Below, piece by piece: positions 56,072-63,677 of a DNA stretch of 63,677 nt. The translations under genes were made by a program, and so were the position numbers. Source of the stretch: Thermoleophilaceae bacterium (GTDB lineage Bacteria > Actinomycetota > Thermoleophilia > Solirubrobacterales > Thermoleophilaceae). The stretch is from positions 51,756-115,432 of the forward strand of contig JBBDYQ010000017.1 in NCBI GenBank assembly GCA_040901445.1. The letters are read 5' to 3'. The stretch's first letter is position 1; every line of letters starts with the position of its first letter. Below the pieces are notes generated by a model. The model saw nothing but the letters and a program-made list of their open reading frames with translations, was not told the origin of the DNA and did no database searches.

Positions 56072-56530
56072 TCAGCCCTGGGCGAGCAGCCGCGCCCCCA
56101 GCTGCCGGGCGATGCCCTCGCCGCCGCGGCGCATGAGCACGTCGTGGTTCCAGACGAAGATGCGCCGCGCCGCGGGGGCGAGCAGGTTCATCCAGCGCTC
56201 CGTCGTCTCCACCTCGAGCTCGAACACCACGGCGGTGCCCCCCTCGGTCAGCTCCAGCAGCCGGCAGCGCCCGCGCCCGCGCAGCGCGCCGTCCTCCACC
56301 CTGCCCTCGATGAGCGCGGGCGCCTCGATCCGCTCGACGTGTGCGCGGAAGGACACCGCGTACGGCAGCCGGCTGCGCCAGCGCTGCTCCATCCCGCCGT
56401 TCCCGTCGAGCGTGACGTGCTCCACACCCTGCCACCACCCAGGCCAGCCCTCGAAGTCGCGCACGACTCCGAACACGCGCTCGCGGTCGGCGTCGAGCAG
56501 CCAGGTGGTGAGGAAGGCGTAGCGGGCCAC
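56072..56530 (-). CDS. SRPBCC/START-like protein
   Basis: A 152-residue helix-grip protein. It has an N-terminal strand FLTTWLLDADRERVFGVVRD, then WPGWWQGVEHVTLDG, a sheet region with LPYAVSFRAHVERIE and a long C-terminal helix. Members bind lipids or polyketides or act as cyclases and aromatases; no catalytic residues are evident. It follows the secreted hypothetical gene by 21 bases and could be co-transcribed with it. Function cannot be assigned further. Confidence 0.82.
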   Translation of the reverse strand: MARYAFLTTWLLDADRERVFGVVRDFEGWPGWWQGVEHVTLDGNGGMEQRWRSRLPYAVSFRAHVERIEAPALIEGRVEDGALRGRGRCRLLELTEGGTAVVFELEVETTERWMNLLAPAARRIFVWNHDVLMRRGGEGIARQLGARLLAQG

Positions 56531-56551
56531 GCGGCCGCCACGCTACCCCGC

Positions 56552-57334
56552 TCAGCGCTCGCAGACGTTGAAGCGGTAGACCACCCGGCGCGTGACCGCC
56601 TTGCGCCTGTTGGGCGAGCGCAGGCTCACGGTGGCGCGCAGGATGTGCGGACCGGGGGCGAGCCGGCTGGCGCTCACCGTGTTGCGGAACGGGCGGCGGC
56701 GGTCCGTGCGGGCCCTCCCGCCGTCGAGCGAGAAGCGCACGAGCCGCACCCGCGAGCGCGGGCTGACCAGGCGATCGCGCCCGCGGCGCGCGATCAGCAG
56801 GCTGAAGCCGTGGCGGCGCGTGGGCCGGACGCAGCCGATCCGGCGCAGGTCGGTGGCCCCGCGAACGCAGACCTCCTGCCCGCGCGCGCAGGCCTTGGTG
56901 CGATCCGGCGCCCGCTTCGCGCGCTCGAGCTGGATGCAGCTCGGACCGAACTCGGTGGGGGCGCCGTCGCGCGGGTCGTTCGAGCAGAAGTCGAGCACCT
57001 GGCGGTCCTGTTCCTCGCGCACGCGCCAGATCGTGGGACTGTTGGGCAGCTCCTGGCAGCTGCCCACGATGTAGCGGATGTGGGTGCCGCGGTAGACGCC
57101 GTCGGCGCCGCGCTCGAGCTTCCACATGAGCTGGCCGGCGGGGTGGACGCAGTCTGCGAATCGGGTGGCGCGCGTGACGGTTCCCGAGAACCTGTCCGGG
57201 CCGGTGGGCTCGACCTCAACCTGGCCGCCCTCGAAGAACCAGGTGCCTTCGATCGGATCGGCGGCGTGGGCGGGAGGCGCCGCGAAGGCGGCGGCGAGCA
57301 GCACGGCGGGAAGCGCGAGACGGCGTGGGTTCAC
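56552..57334 (-). CDS. secreted protein of unknown function
   Basis: A 260-residue exported protein with signal peptide (about 1-25, [19 protein letters not shown]). The mature part begins [18 protein letters not shown], a lipocalin- or avidin-like opening, and contains at least eight Cys likely paired in disulfides. The C-terminal 90 residues are basic with beta-rich stretches ([18 protein letters not shown]). I know no named family. A GAAGGAG ribosome site precedes the GTG start. It lies downstream of alanine dehydrogenase with a 125-base gap. Confidence 0.7.
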   Translation of the reverse strand: MNPRRLALPAVLLAAAFAAPPAHAADPIEGTWFFEGGQVEVEPTGPDRFSGTVTRATRFADCVHPAGQLMWKLERGADGVYRGTHIRYIVGSCQELPNSPTIWRVREEQDRQVLDFCSNDPRDGAPTEFGPSCIQLERAKRAPDRTKACARGQEVCVRGATDLRRIGCVRPTRRHGFSLLIARRGRDRLVSPRSRVRLVRFSLDGGRARTDRRRPFRNTVSASRLAPGPHILRATVSLRSPNRRKAVTRRVVYRFNVCER

Positions 57335-57392
57335 TGGGGCTCCTTCGGCATTGAACGCCGCAAGCGTGACGCGGAGGCGCCCCCGGCGCATC

Positions 57393-57416
57393 GGGGCTCC
57401 ACCCCAAGGTTTGGGT
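57393..57416. terminator. weak hairpin downstream of alanine dehydrogenase
   Basis: ACCCCAA-GG-TTTGGGT forms an imperfect seven-pair stem with one mismatch in the gap between alanine dehydrogenase and the secreted hypothetical gene, followed on the minus strand by C/G-rich sequence. It may end the operon transcript, but it is weak. Confidence 0.3.
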
Positions 57417-57459
57417 TGCGGGGGGATTACGGACGCGCGCCGGCGGCCGCCCTCCTGCG

Positions 57460-58587
57460 TCAGACCGCCTGCGGCCCGAGGATCTCCTCGACCGGCGTGT
57501 AGGGCAGCCCGACGCCCTCGGCCACGGCCGGATGGGTCACCTGGCCACCCGCGACGTTCACGCCCGGCCGCAGGCCGGGGTCCGCCGCGATGGCCCCGCG
57601 CGCGCCGTGCTCGGCGATCGCCAGGACGTAGGGGAGCGTGGCGTTGGTGAGCGCGTAGGTGGAGGTGATCGGCACCGCGCCCGGCATGTTGGTCACGCAG
57701 TAGTGGGTGACCTCGTCCACCTCGTAGGTGGGGTCGGAGTGCGTGGTGGGCCGCGAGGTCTCGAAGCAGCCGCCCTGGTCGATCGAGACGTCCACGAGCA
57801 CAGCGTGGCGCTTCATCAGCCCCAGGTGCTCGCGCGTGACCACGAACGGCGCGCGCGCGCCGTGCACCAGCACGGCGCCGATCACGAGGTCCGCCCGCGG
57901 CAGCAGCTCCTCCACCGCGACGGTGGACGAGTACACGGTGGAGCCGCGCCCGTTGAGCGCGATGTCGAGGCCGCGCAGCGTGTCGATGTCCTTGTCGAGC
58001 ACGAACACGTCGGCCTCCATGCCGAGCGCGATGAAGGCCGCGTTCATGCCCACCACGCCGCCGCCGATGATCACGACGGTGGCAGCCGCCACACCGGGCA
58101 CGCCGCCCAGCAGCACGCCGCGGCCGCCGAGTGGCTTCTCGAGCATGAAGGCGCCGGCCTGGGTGGCGATCTTGCCCGCCACCTCGCTCATCGGCGCGAG
58201 CAGCGGCAGGCGGCCGCGCTCGTCCTCGACGGTCTCGTAGGCGATGCAGATGGCGCCGGAGTCGCACAGCCCCTTGGTCAGGTCCGGCGCGGGCGCCAGG
58301 TGCAGATAGGTGAAGAGCGTGTGCTCGGGCCGCAGCCGCGCGACCTCCGCGGGCTGGGGCTCCTTTACCTTGAGCACCAGCTCGGCCTCGCCGAACACCG
58401 CGTCGGCGTCGGGGAGGATGCGCGCCCCCTGAGCCTCGTAGTCGGTGTCCGCGACCGCCGAGCCCTCGCCGGCGCCGTGCTGGATCACCACGTCGTGGCC
58501 GAGCTTGGTGAGCTCGCGCACGCCGGCCGGCGTGACCGCCACCCGGTACTCGTCCGGCTTGATCTCCGTCGGCACTCCGACCCTCAT
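57460..58587 (-). CDS. ald: alanine dehydrogenase
   Basis: A 375-residue NAD-dependent alanine dehydrogenase, reversibly converting L-alanine to pyruvate and ammonia. The N-terminal [20 protein letters not shown] and TYLHLAPAP carry substrate-binding Arg, Lys and His. The NAD fold shows [20 protein letters not shown], and the C-terminal [18 protein letters not shown] is family-typical. Its length is normal. It follows the PucR regulator by 22 bases and is preceded by a GAGAGAGGAG ribosome site. With the aminotransferase it forms an amine-to-pyruvate nitrogen route: the aminotransferase makes alanine and Ald recycles it. Confidence 0.95.
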   Translation of the reverse strand: MRVGVPTEIKPDEYRVAVTPAGVRELTKLGHDVVIQHGAGEGSAVADTDYEAQGARILPDADAVFGEAELVLKVKEPQPAEVARLRPEHTLFTYLHLAPAPDLTKGLCDSGAICIAYETVEDERGRLPLLAPMSEVAGKIATQAGAFMLEKPLGGRGVLLGGVPGVAAATVVIIGGGVVGMNAAFIALGMEADVFVLDKDIDTLRGLDIALNGRGSTVYSSTVAVEELLPRADLVIGAVLVHGARAPFVVTREHLGLMKRHAVLVDVSIDQGGCFETSRPTTHSDPTYEVDEVTHYCVTNMPGAVPITSTYALTNATLPYVLAIAEHGARGAIAADPGLRPGVNVAGGQVTHPAVAEGVGLPYTPVEEILGPQAV

Positions 58588-58609
58588 CTGACTCCTCTCT
58601 CCTCTGGGT

Positions 58610-60055
58610 CTATGAGATCAGCTCCCGCCCCCGCAGTGCGAGCCAGAACTCGATCCGGTCGCGGGCGCGCGACAGGTCGCGGCCCGTGAGCTCCTCGACC
58701 CGCTTGATGCGGTAGCGCAGCGTGTGACGGTGGCAGGGCAGCTCGCGTGCGGCGCGCTCCCAGTGGCCGTTGCTCTCGATGAAGACCTCGAGCGAGCGCA
58801 CCAGCTCCTCGCCGTACTCGCCCTGACGCTCCTCCAGCGGGCCGAGCACGCTGTCGCAGTACAGCCGCAGCGCCTCGTCGTCCTGCAGCGACAGCAGCAG
58901 CTGGAACGCGCCCAGGTCCCGCCAGGTGGCCACCTCCGGCGCGTGCCCGTTGGCGAGCGCGGCGGCCTCGAGCGCGCAGCGCGCCTCGTGGAAGCTGCGC
59001 CGCAGCGCGGCGGCCGGGGCGGCGCGGCTGGCCGCCGCGCGCGGCGCGCCCAGAGCGGCGCGGGCGTGCGCCGCCAGCTCCTCGGGGGCGCCGGCGCCAC
59101 CGTCCACGACTGCGCACAGCAGCCGGTCACGGGGCGCCACCAGCGCGCGCACGCCGGCGTCGGCCAGCGCCCGTTCGAGGGCCGGCGCCGCGGCGCCGGG
59201 GTCGTCGGCGGCGAACACCAGCACCGCAGCCTGCGCGCCCACGCCGAACGGGCGCAGCCGCGTCTCCAGCTCGGCGGGGTCGAGCCGGCCGCCGATGGCC
59301 TCCGCCAGCACGTCCCCGGCCAGGCGCCGCTCGGTCTCGCTCATCACCCGGCGGCGCATCAGCTCGAGCGCCACCACGGTCACGGCCTGCTGGAGGATCA
59401 GCCGCTCGAAGTCGCCCAGCGCGCCGGCCTCGCGCCAGGCCACGAGCGAGGCCTGCGGGGTCGAGGCGCTGCGCGTGGCCACGGGCAGTCGCAGCGCCCC
59501 GGCGGGCGGCTCCAGCCCCGGGTCGCTCTCGGCCAGCAGCTCGTCGCGCGCGTCGAGCACCAGCGCCATGCCGCCGATGGCGCCCGCGAGGGCGCGAACG
59601 ACCTCCTCCAGCCCGCGCTCCTCCAGCACGATCCGCTCCAGCCGCTTGTGGATGGCGGTGCCGCGCTGCAGCGTCTCGTACTGCTCGTTCACCAACCGCG
59701 CGAACGCCTTCTCGGTGATCGCGATGAACGGCAGCTCGTAGGGCACTTCGAACAGCGGGAAGCCGAGCTTCTCCGCCTCGTCCACGAGCGCCGCGGGCAG
59801 CTCCGCGTGGTCGAAGCCGGTGGCGAACCCCAGCCCGGCCAGTCGGTGCTCGGCCAGCCGGCGCACGAACGCGCGCTGCTCGCGCGCATCGGGGAGCTGG
59901 ATGCCCGTGGTCAGGAGCAGCTCGCCGCCCGACAGCCACGGAGTGGGGTCTGGCAGCTCGGTGATGTGCACCCACCGGACGGGGGCGGACGCGGCCTCAT
60001 CGCCCGCGACCAGCCGCAGGTCGAGCTCCGCGCAGACGTCCCGGACGGTGAGCAT
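58610..60055 (-). CDS. PucR-family transcriptional regulator
   Basis: A 481-residue PucR-type regulator. The N-terminal purine-catabolism PucR domain (about 1-120) reads MLTVRDVCAELDLRLVAGDE and later ELLLTTGIQLPDA. There is a middle GAF- or GGDEF-like part and a C-terminal helix-turn-helix of the HTH_30 type (about 420-478: ELPCHRHTLRYRIKRVEELT). Such regulators activate nitrogen-compound catabolism. It sits between the aminotransferase and alanine dehydrogenase in one operon. A 7-bp dyad upstream of the aminotransferase is its likely site. Confidence 0.92.
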   Translation of the reverse strand: MLTVRDVCAELDLRLVAGDEAASAPVRWVHITELPDPTPWLSGGELLLTTGIQLPDAREQRAFVRRLAEHRLAGLGFATGFDHAELPAALVDEAEKLGFPLFEVPYELPFIAITEKAFARLVNEQYETLQRGTAIHKRLERIVLEERGLEEVVRALAGAIGGMALVLDARDELLAESDPGLEPPAGALRLPVATRSASTPQASLVAWREAGALGDFERLILQQAVTVVALELMRRRVMSETERRLAGDVLAEAIGGRLDPAELETRLRPFGVGAQAAVLVFAADDPGAAAPALERALADAGVRALVAPRDRLLCAVVDGGAGAPEELAAHARAALGAPRAAASRAAPAAALRRSFHEARCALEAAALANGHAPEVATWRDLGAFQLLLSLQDDEALRLYCDSVLGPLEERQGEYGEELVRSLEVFIESNGHWERAARELPCHRHTLRYRIKRVEELTGRDLSRARDRIEFWLALRGRELIS

Positions 60056-60065
60056 GGCGGGCGCG

Positions 60066-61466
60066 TCAGTGCCGGACGACGCGCTCCCAGGCCTCGGTGA
60101 GCACCTCGCGCAGCACCGTGTCGATGAAGCGGAACTCCTCCGTGTCCGCGGTCAGCGGCGGCGAGAACTGGATCACCGGCTCGCCGCGGTCGTCGGCGCG
60201 GCAGATGAGCCCGCGCTTGAACAGCTCCACCGACAGGAAGCCGCGCAGGAGCTGCTCGGACTCCTCGTCGCTGAAGGACTCCTTCGTCTCGGAGTCCTTC
60301 ACCAGCTCGATGGCGTGGAAGTAGCCGGCGCCGCGAACGTCGCCCACCATCGGCAGGTCCCGCAGCCCTTCGAGCATGCCCCGGAACTCGCCCTCCTTGG
60401 CCCGCACGTGGCCGTTGAGATCTTCGCGCTCGAAGAGCTCGATGTTCGCCAGCGCCACCGCCGACGACACGGGGTGGCCGCCGAAGGTGAAGCCGTGGAC
60501 GAACATCTGCCTGTCCTCGGCGAACGGCGCGAATACGCGGTCGCTCGCGATCACCGCGCCCATCGGCGCGTACGCCGAGGTGATGCCCTTGGCCGTGGTG
60601 ATCATGTCGGGCTGGTAGCCGTAGCGCTCGCAGCCGAACCAGTGGCCCAGCCGGCCCCAGGAGCAGATCACCTCGTCGGACACCAGCAGCACGCCGTGGC
60701 GGTCGCAGATCTCGCGCACGCGCTGGAAGTAGCCCTCCGGCGGGGTGAAGCAGCCGCCCGAGTTCTGCACCGGCTCGAGCACGACGCAGGCCACGGTCTC
60801 CGGGCCCTCGAACAGGATGCGTTCCTCGATGGCGTCGGCCGCCCAGAGCGGGTCGCGGCCGGGCGGCAGCCGGTAGCCGTTGGTGTTGGGCACGTGGCAG
60901 CCGCCGGGCACGAGCGGCTCGAAGGGCGTGCGCAGCGGCGTGATGCCCGTGACGGTGAGGGCGCCCATCGACGTGCCGTGGTACGCCGTGGCACGCGACA
61001 CGATCTTCGTTCGCGTGGGCTCGCCGTTGAGCTTGTGGAAGGCGCGCGCCAGCTTCACCGCCGACTCCACGGCCTCGGAGCCTCCCGACGTGAAGAACAC
61101 CCGGTTGAGGTCACCGGGGGTCAGCTCGGCGATCTTGGCCGCCAGCTCGATGGCACGCGGGTGGGCGAAGCTCCAGTTGGTGTAGAAGCCCAGCTCGGCG
61201 GCCTGCTTGGCGCCGGCCTCCGCCAGCTCGGCGCGGCCGTGGCCGGCGTTCACGCAGAAGAGGGCGGAGAGGGCGTCGAGGTAGCGGTTGCCGTGCTCGT
61301 CCCAGACGTAGCAGCCCTCGCCGCGCACGATGATCGGGATCTCGTGGCCTGGCGAGTAGGAGCCCATGCGCGTGAAGTGCATCCACAGGTGGCGCCGGGC
61401 CAGCTCCTGGAGGTCCGTCTGCGCCCGGGCATCCGGGGGCGTCGCGGTCTGCGGCGTGGTCGCCAT
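60066..61466 (-). CDS. class III aminotransferase (omega type)
   Basis: A 466-residue PLP-dependent class III transaminase. It has YLDALSALFCVNAGHGR, FFTSGGSEAVESAVKLARA, AYHGTSMGALTVTG, LLVSDEVICSWGRLGHWFG and the PLP Lys in TTAKGITSAYAPMGAVI. It would move an amino group from an omega-amine such as a polyamine, beta-alanine or taurine to pyruvate or 2-oxoglutarate. Pyruvate as acceptor is suggested by the alanine dehydrogenase in the operon. The start follows GAGGAGAGGAG. It is the first gene of the operon. Confidence 0.92.
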   Translation of the reverse strand: MATTPQTATPPDARAQTDLQELARRHLWMHFTRMGSYSPGHEIPIIVRGEGCYVWDEHGNRYLDALSALFCVNAGHGRAELAEAGAKQAAELGFYTNWSFAHPRAIELAAKIAELTPGDLNRVFFTSGGSEAVESAVKLARAFHKLNGEPTRTKIVSRATAYHGTSMGALTVTGITPLRTPFEPLVPGGCHVPNTNGYRLPPGRDPLWAADAIEERILFEGPETVACVVLEPVQNSGGCFTPPEGYFQRVREICDRHGVLLVSDEVICSWGRLGHWFGCERYGYQPDMITTAKGITSAYAPMGAVIASDRVFAPFAEDRQMFVHGFTFGGHPVSSAVALANIELFEREDLNGHVRAKEGEFRGMLEGLRDLPMVGDVRGAGYFHAIELVKDSETKESFSDEESEQLLRGFLSVELFKRGLICRADDRGEPVIQFSPPLTADTEEFRFIDTVLREVLTEAWERVVRH

Positions 61467-61557
61467 CCTGCCGTCTCCTCTCCTCGACGTTCCGTCCAAC
61501 GCTACTGCGGCATCGGACAGCTCACAAGGAGAGAAACGGCGAAACCACGAGCAGCCG

Positions 61558-61576
61558 GTTGTCCATTTCGGACAAC
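61558..61576. promoter_or_regulatory. operator candidate upstream of the aminotransferase operon
   Basis: GTTGTCC-ATTTC-GGACAAC is a perfect 7+7 inverted repeat about 90 bases before the aminotransferase start. Related half-sites (CGGACAG and CGTTGGAC-like) lie between it and the gene. PucR, encoded in the operon, is the likely ligand-responsive binder. Confidence 0.55.
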
Positions 61577-61588
61577 AACAGCGGTGAA

Positions 61589-61656
61589 GGGGGTAAGGGG
61601 ATGTCCTGCAACGGAACTCGACCGAAGGTCCCGGGGCAGGACATCCCCTTACCCCC
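61589..61656. terminator. 21-bp perfect stem-loop downstream of the ferritin gene
   Basis: GGGGGTAAGGGGATGTCCTGC (split here as GGGGGTAAGG and GGATGTCCTGC; 61589-61609) pairs perfectly with 61636-61656. The 26-base loop holds a second hairpin, GACC-GAA-GGTC (61620-61630). The element begins 20 bases after the ferritin stop on the minus strand and precedes the aminotransferase promoter. It most simply terminates the ferritin transcript, but its perfect length exceeds what termination needs, so a mobile REP-like or protein-binding element is an alternative. Confidence 0.6.
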
Positions 61657-61675
61657 AGGCACGGCAGAAAGCCCC

Positions 61676-62164
61676 TCAGTCGCCCGGCGCGTCCCGCGAA
61701 AGATGCTCCTCCAGCAGCGTGGGGATGTCGCGCGTGCGCTCCGCCACCTTCAGGAGATCCTCCATCTCGGACTCCTCCTCCACCTGCTCCTCCAGGAACC
61801 AGTGCAGGAACTGCTCGCTGGCGTAGTCGTTGGTCTCGCGCGCCACCTCGAACAGCCTGCCGATCTGGACCGTCACCTCGCGCTCCTGCTCGAGCGCGGC
61901 GGCGATGGGCTCCACGTGGTCGCCGAACGACCCGCGCGGCGCGGCGATCTCCCCGAAGTCCACCGGCGAGGCAGTGTCGAGCAGGTAGCGGACCATCTTC
62001 ATGGCGTGCCCGCGCTCTTCCTCGGCCTGCTCGTAGAAGAACGCCGCGATGCGCGGGAAGGCCTCCGCCTCGTACCAGGCGCCGATCGCCGTGTACTGGT
62101 GCGCGGCGGCGAACTCGCGGGCGATCTGGGTGTTGAGCTCGGCGACGAAACGTTCGGTGGGCAT
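61676..62164 (-). CDS. ferritin
   Basis: A 162-residue ferritin-like four-helix iron-storage protein. Helix motifs carry the ferroxidase ligands: REFAAAHQYTAIGAWYEAE, YEQAEEERGHAMKM (with Glu and His) and WFLEEQVEEESEMEDLL. The heme-binding Met of bacterioferritin is not evident, so classical ferritin is preferred. The ATG at 62164 is chosen because a TTGAGC/TACGGT promoter with 17-bp spacing ends seven bases before it; an upstream ATG would add 12 residues lying inside that promoter. An iron-box-like palindrome further upstream suggests IdeR/DtxR control. Confidence 0.92.
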   Translation of the reverse strand: MPTERFVAELNTQIAREFAAAHQYTAIGAWYEAEAFPRIAAFFYEQAEEERGHAMKMVRYLLDTASPVDFGEIAAPRGSFGDHVEPIAAALEQEREVTVQIGRLFEVARETNDYASEQFLHWFLEEQVEEESEMEDLLKVAERTRDIPTLLEEHLSRDAPGD

Positions 62165-62171
62165 GCCGGTG

Positions 62172-62200
62172 ACCGTAGCGCGCTGCTCGGCTGCGCTCAA
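62172..62200 (-). promoter_or_regulatory. ferritin promoter
   Basis: On the minus strand, TTGAGC (62200-62195), a 17-base spacer and TACGGT (62177-62172) form a good sigma-A-type promoter. Its -10 ends seven bases before the ferritin ATG, predicting a leaderless mRNA. Confidence 0.6.
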
Positions 62201-62230
62201 TGTGGCGCACCTAATGCGGGTCCCCTGATC

Positions 62231-62258
62231 TTAGGGAGCCCTAACACCGTGCTAACCT
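62231..62258. promoter_or_regulatory. iron-box-like palindrome between ferritin and the Cys-rich mini-protein
   Basis: TTAGGG-AG-CCCTAA (62231-62244) is a perfect 6+6 dyad that matches the outer TTAGG/CCTAA halves of DtxR/IdeR boxes. Another half-site, CCTAA, lies at 62210-62214 and CTAACCT follows at 62252-62258. It is about 30 bases upstream of the ferritin -35, a position suitable for activation, and overlaps the presumed promoter of the divergent mini-protein gene. Confidence 0.5.
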
Positions 62259-62269
62259 GCGCCGCCCCG

Positions 62270-62506
62270 GTGTCACGCCTTCCGAAGACCAACTGCTGCC
62301 TCTCCACCCCGCGCTGTGCCCGCTGTCCGGTGCGGCTGGCGCTCGAGGTGCAGGCGCGGGAGACGCTCGCGCCGCGCGCCGCCCTGGTGGACGAGGTGTT
62401 CCGCGGAACACCGGCCCAGCTTCCGCCGCCCGTGGCCGAGGCGCTGGCCGGGCTCGCGCTCGCCCGCGCCGAGGCCCGCCCCGGGCCCGCCAACTCGATC
62501 GTCTAG
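62270..62506 (+). CDS. Cys-rich mini-protein of unknown function
   Basis: A 78-residue protein starting VSRLPKTNCCLSTPRCARCP. The CC-x5-C-x2-C cluster near residues 9-18 looks like a metal- or cluster-binding knuckle. The rest is a helical, Ala-rich tail. Short proteins with the same CC...RCxRCP opening occur, to my knowledge, in many actinobacteria without assigned function. The GTG shown begins right at the Cys motif; a GTG seven codons earlier is possible. Being divergent from ferritin across an iron-box-like palindrome, it may be iron-regulated. Confidence 0.6.
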   Translation: MSRLPKTNCCLSTPRCARCPVRLALEVQARETLAPRAALVDEVFRGTPAQLPPPVAEALAGLALARAEARPGPANSIV

Positions 62507-62509
62507 TCT
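62504..62509 (+). promoter_or_regulatory. candidate -10 hexamer of the enolase-superfamily gene
   Basis: TAGTCT overlaps the stop codon of the mini-protein gene and lies eight bases before the GTG start of the next gene, as at other leaderless starts in the window. Confidence 0.4.
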
Positions 62510-62517
62510 CGGGCGCC

Positions 62518-63579
62518 GTGGGCACCTGGGACCTGCTGGCCGGCCTCCCCGTCGAGATCGAGGACTACGCGCTCGAGGGCCTCGAGCTCGAGGTGTCCTC
62601 CGCCTTCAGCCGCCTTAGCACCGTCATCCGGCTGCGCGGCGGCGGCGAGGAGGGCATCGGCGAGGACGTGACGTATGAGGGCCTCGACCAGATCGCGCTG
62701 CAGGACGCCGGCCCGGTGCAGCCGCTGGATGGCCGCTGGACGCTCGGCGATCTCTGCGAGCGGATCGGGCAGCTCGACCTCTTCCCGGCGCCCCCCGAGC
62801 GCGAGGTGTCGCGACGCTACCGCTGCTGGGCGTTCGAGAGCGCGGCGCTCGACCTGGCGCTGCGCCAGGCGGGCACCACGCTCGCCGCCGCGCTGGGGCG
62901 CGAGGCCAGGCCCCTGAGCTTCGTCGTCTCCATCCGGCTCGGCGACCCGTCCACCGTCGAGCCCGTCCGTAGCCGCCTCGACCACTACCCCGGGATGCGC
63001 TTCAAGCTCGATCCCGCAAACGACTGGGACGACGAGCTCATCGCCGCCCTCGCCGCCACGGGCGCGGTGGACACCGTGGACCTCAAGGGCTTCTACAAGG
63101 GCACCGTGGTGGAGGTCGAGACCGACGTCGAGCTCTACCGCAAGGTGGCGGAGGCCTTCCCGCAGGCATGGATAGAGGATCCCGACCTCAACGAGGCCAC
63201 GGACGAGGTCCTGCGCCCCCACCGCGACCGCATCACCTGGGACGCCCCGCTGCACGAGGTGGCCGACATCGAGGCGCTGCCCTTCCAGCCCAAGACGATC
63301 AACGTCAAGCCATCGCGCTTCGGCAGCGTGGCGGAGGTCATGGCCGTGTACGACCATTGCGAGGCCAACGGCATCGGCTGCTACGGCGGCGGCCAGTTCG
63401 AGCTGGGGCCGGGCCGCGGCCAGATCGAGTATCTGGCCTCGCTCTTCCACCCCGACACGCCCAACGACGTGTCTCCGGCCGCCTACCACACCGCCGCCTT
63501 GGGCGACGGCCTCCCGCAGAGCCCACTCGAGCCGCGGATCGCCGCCACGGGCTTCCGCTGGGAAGAGCACGGCGCCTGA
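62518..63579 (+). CDS. enolase-superfamily protein (muconate-cycloisomerase/racemase type)
   Basis: A 353-residue enolase-superfamily enzyme. A capping domain (about 1-125) is followed by a TIM barrel with YPGMRFKLDPAND (candidate catalytic Lys on the second strand), VDTVDLKGFYKG (first metal Asp), AWIEDPDLNEAT (metal Glu), RITWDAPL (third-ligand Asp) and INVKPSRFGSV (second Lys). These fit proton abstraction alpha to a carboxylate with Mg2+. The substrate (dipeptide, muconate or acyl succinate) cannot be told. The GTG start follows TAGTCT at eight bases. Confidence 0.85.
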   Translation: MGTWDLLAGLPVEIEDYALEGLELEVSSAFSRLSTVIRLRGGGEEGIGEDVTYEGLDQIALQDAGPVQPLDGRWTLGDLCERIGQLDLFPAPPEREVSRRYRCWAFESAALDLALRQAGTTLAAALGREARPLSFVVSIRLGDPSTVEPVRSRLDHYPGMRFKLDPANDWDDELIAALAATGAVDTVDLKGFYKGTVVEVETDVELYRKVAEAFPQAWIEDPDLNEATDEVLRPHRDRITWDAPLHEVADIEALPFQPKTINVKPSRFGSVAEVMAVYDHCEANGIGCYGGGQFELGPGRGQIEYLASLFHPDTPNDVSPAAYHTAALGDGLPQSPLEPRIAATGFRWEEHGA

Positions 63580-63677
63580 CGTCCGCCGGGCCGGATCGTC
63601 CTGCCCTGGGCTGCGCATGGCGGGGCGGTCTCCATTGGTCATCGCAACAGTGGTGCTGTTGAGATGACTGGAATGGA
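63580..63677. other. window end, intergenic with small hairpin
   Basis: After the enolase-family stop the last 98 bases contain no complete gene. CAACAG-TGGTG-CTGTTG (63645-63661) is a perfect 6-bp hairpin that could be an operator or terminator for whatever lies beyond the window. Confidence 0.4.

Noticed and set aside
61676-62164. Bacterioferritin
   Set aside because: No heme-ligand Met motif is evident; helix motifs fit classical ferritin.

Overview
The window is a very GC-rich bacterial chromosome segment with dense, GC-ending codons, many GTG/TTG starts and long stop-free shadow frames. The content points to Actinomycetota, and within it most likely Thermoleophilia/Solirubrobacterales. 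The indications are a mycobacterial-type high-molecular-weight FabG cluster, DUF3105, MMPL, PadR, MocR and PucR regulators, tandem SCP2 proteins, GTG starts, an ECF sigma factor carrying its own zinc anti-sigma module, and apparently leaderless promoters. The taxonomic call is inference from family content. The first 35 bases are pure C and are probably a sequencing or assembly artefact.

Layout. 0.1-4.2 kb: a LysR regulator, a small sigma factor, then a compact surface-polysaccharide module (GT2 glycosyltransferase, sugar-phosphate transferase, ATP-grasp ligase). 4.2-10.1 kb, minus strand: a tightly coupled acyl-CoA operon (thiolase, FabG4-like reductase, MaoC/HtdX-like hydratase, two acyl-CoA dehydrogenases) behind a palindrome. 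10.1-17.7 kb: secreted PGRP-type amidase, DUF3105 protein, an alpha/beta hydrolase lacking its catalytic His, the sigma/anti-sigma fusion, and a PadR-MMPL efflux pair. 17.8-25.9 kb: thioesterase, esterase/MarR pair with a perfect operator, MocR regulator, a DUF35 protein plus thiolase-fold partner resembling steroid side-chain aldolases, a tandem SCP2 protein, TetR, and an Acr1-like fatty acyl-CoA reductase. 26.0-29.7 kb, minus strand: NTF2-like protein, enoyl-CoA hydratase, a candidate 35-residue ORF, flavin monooxygenase and hydrolase, all stop/start coupled.

29.7-45.5 kb is mostly housekeeping: gene debris and tRNA-Ala(CGC), a diguanylate cyclase, an acidic repeat protein, SDR, a lipid-modifying operon (membrane protein, FAD oxidoreductase, DUF1365, cyclopropane synthase-like methyltransferase), glutamate dehydrogenase, tRNA-Ala(UGC), DUF488, D,D-carboxypeptidase, rhomboid protease, a DUF4395-thioredoxin fusion, lipA and lipB.

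45.5-54.2 kb holds the most unusual locus. A secreted protein with a PHM-like set of His clusters and a C-terminal cupredoxin is followed by a Tat-exported amidohydrolase and two tandem paralogues, each a PQQ-type beta-propeller fused to an amicyanin-like cupredoxin. A thioesterase and a TetR regulator close the run. Four GTAC tetranucleotides exactly 10 bp apart lie upstream. I interpret it as an undescribed extracytoplasmic copper-dependent oxidation system; its substrate is unknown.

54.2-63.7 kb: LVIVD-propeller protein, SRPBCC protein, secreted hypothetical protein, an aminotransferase-PucR-alanine dehydrogenase operon, ferritin with an iron-box-like palindrome, a Cys-rich mini-protein and an enolase-superfamily enzyme. 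No CRISPR array, insertion sequence, prophage or rRNA was seen.
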